Origin: Lacticaseibacillus paracasei subsp. paracasei
GTDB lineage: Bacteria > Bacillota > Bacilli > Lactobacillales > Lactobacillaceae
Assembly (NCBI RefSeq): GCF_000829035.1
Contig: NZ_AP012541.1
Location: forward strand, 1,116,001 to 1,180,000
Reading direction: 5' to 3'
DNA length: 64,000 bases
Positions 63,287 through 64,000 of the stretch are shown piece after piece (position 1 is the stretch's first letter; every line of letters starts with the position of its first letter). The notes below the pieces were generated by a model, which made no database searches, was not told where the DNA came from, and was given only the letters and a program-made list of their open reading frames with translations. A program made the position numbers and the translations under genes.

Positions 63287-63940
63287 TTGATTAAGGCTAT
63301 TATTTTTGATATGGATGGCGTGATTGTCGACTCAGAGCCGTGTGCCTTAGAAAATCGCCTGGCCTATTTACGTCAGGTGGGGATTGAAGCCGATGATCGC
63401 AAGTTGGCTGGGTTATTAGGGCGCAATATGGCCGATGTTTGGCGCATCATTGCGCCTTCGAAAGATGCTCTGCAACTTCAAGCAGGTTATGTGGCCTACA
63501 AACAGGCCCATCCGATTCCGTATGCAAAGATTGTAATGCCGGGTGCACGGCCAACTTTACAATGGTTGAAGCAGCATGATATCAAAACTGCCATTGCATC
63601 AGCCTCAGATCTGACCTTTATCGAAAAGATGTGTACAGAGACAGGCTTGCGTCAGTATTTTGATCAATTGCTTAGCGGCGCCGACTTCACACGCACTAAA
63701 CCGGCACCTGATGTCTACTTGGCAGCGCTGCAGGTGCTGGACGTGGCTGCTGAGGAAGCGATCGCGGTGGAAGATTCAACGCTTGGTATTGCCGCCGCAA
63801 AAGCTGCTGGTCTATATACCTTAGCAGTCCCGCTACGTGATCCCCGGTTCACTCAAAATCAGCAAGCAGCAGATCAACGGATTAAGAAACTAACCGATAT
63901 TATGGGAATAGTTGATGATAAAAATGCTTATAATCAATAA
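63287..63940 (+). CDS. HAD-superfamily phosphatase (beta-phosphoglucomutase-like)
   Basis: A 217-residue haloacid-dehalogenase hydrolase. Motif I IIFDMDGVIVDSEP near 5-18 has both Asp; a helical cap (about 20-80) follows. Motif II is AIASAS near 103-108, motif III Lys is in TRTKPAPDVYLAAL, and motif IV is AVEDSTLGIAAAKAAG. Cap type 1 and overall length fit PgmB-like sugar-phosphate phosphatases/mutases. TTG 63287 follows AAGGGAG. Substrate not determinable. Confidence 0.88.
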   Translation: MIKAIIFDMDGVIVDSEPCALENRLAYLRQVGIEADDRKLAGLLGRNMADVWRIIAPSKDALQLQAGYVAYKQAHPIPYAKIVMPGARPTLQWLKQHDIKTAIASASDLTFIEKMCTETGLRQYFDQLLSGADFTRTKPAPDVYLAALQVLDVAAEEAIAVEDSTLGIAAAKAAGLYTLAVPLRDPRFTQNQQAADQRIKKLTDIMGIVDDKNAYNQ

Positions 63941-63950
63941 GCATTTTTAT
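63921..63950 (+). terminator. Terminator after the HAD phosphatase gene
   Basis: AAAATGCTTA pairs with TAAGCATTTT around a 7-base loop, then further T. The left arm overlaps the last codons and stop of the gene. The remaining 50 bases to the window end show nothing. Confidence 0.8.
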
Positions 63951-64000
63951 TTTGCATTTATATTATAAAATTTATATCTCGTGGCTTTTAGATACAAAAG

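Overview
The window looks like chromosome of a Lacticaseibacillus species (L. casei / paracasei / rhamnosus group). The protein sequences are lactobacillar throughout: Pgi, a TTG-started LtaS-type enzyme, C69 dipeptidase, murT, the prfA-prmC-sua5-glyA-upp-atp gene order, and mbl-epuA-yidD-DUF2969-rodA. Base composition is intermediate, TTG and GTG starts are common, and ribosome binding sites are strong AGGAGG. The group assignment is inference from gene order and sequence feel; no database was searched.

Layout. 0-8 kb: end of purB, a degenerate ABC-ATPase/FtsX-like pair, a lipoteichoic-acid synthase, VanZ-like and GRP sugar-uptake proteins, and pgi. 8-15 kb is accessory: a frameshifted DUF1828/DUF1829 gene, an ABM-fold protein, a lipoprotein DNA/RNA endonuclease translationally coupled to a membrane-anchored Ala/Ser-rich protein, a WsaF-like glycosyltransferase, an oxidoreductase and a deaminase. 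15.1-15.9 kb is a prophage-type scar: tRNA-Glu(CTC), an integrase C-terminal remnant on the opposite strand, and a well-formed small-RNA gene with its own promoter and terminator. 16-26.6 kb: TspO, a HicB-like mini-protein, MFS and TMEM175 proteins, dipeptidase, tRNA-Gln(CTG), a histidine phosphatase, and a TetR regulator followed by a heterodimeric ABC exporter.

26.7-30.2 kb is a three-gene segment (flavodoxin-like, VOC, class-C beta-lactamase-like) bracketed by inverted copies of a ~200 bp non-coding repeat. murT follows with no gatD beside it. 31.7-44.6 kb is core: tdk, prfA-prmC, sua5, glyA, upp and the eight-gene F1Fo-ATPase operon. 44.8-48.6 kb is a cell-shape/envelope cluster (DUF1146, mbl, epuA, yidD, DUF2969, rodA) plus an orphan GcvH-like lipoyl protein. 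An intact ISL3-family insertion sequence (48695-50156) with an 8 bp target duplication sits in the terminator of that gcvH-like gene.

50-56 kb: an M20 deacylase, then two methionine-uptake units, each led by its own T-box: a solo metQ, and metQ-metN-metI. Between them is a block of palindromic repeats. 56.4-61.2 kb is the sufCDSUB iron-sulfur operon. It is followed by a DtxR-type metal box in front of a 60-residue HTH protein, then YueI, DUF2785 and a HAD phosphatase at the right edge.

The least explained signals are two families of non-coding palindromic repeats. One has five members in this window (44.6, 44.7, 47.0, 53.1 and 53.2 kb); the paired bases of its inner stem change together, and one copy abuts the rodA ribosome binding site. 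The other has three members (26.7, 30.1 and 52.8 kb). The small RNA at 15.7 kb and the metal-box/HTH unit at 61.4 kb also deserve attention. No CRISPR array or known anti-phage system was seen.
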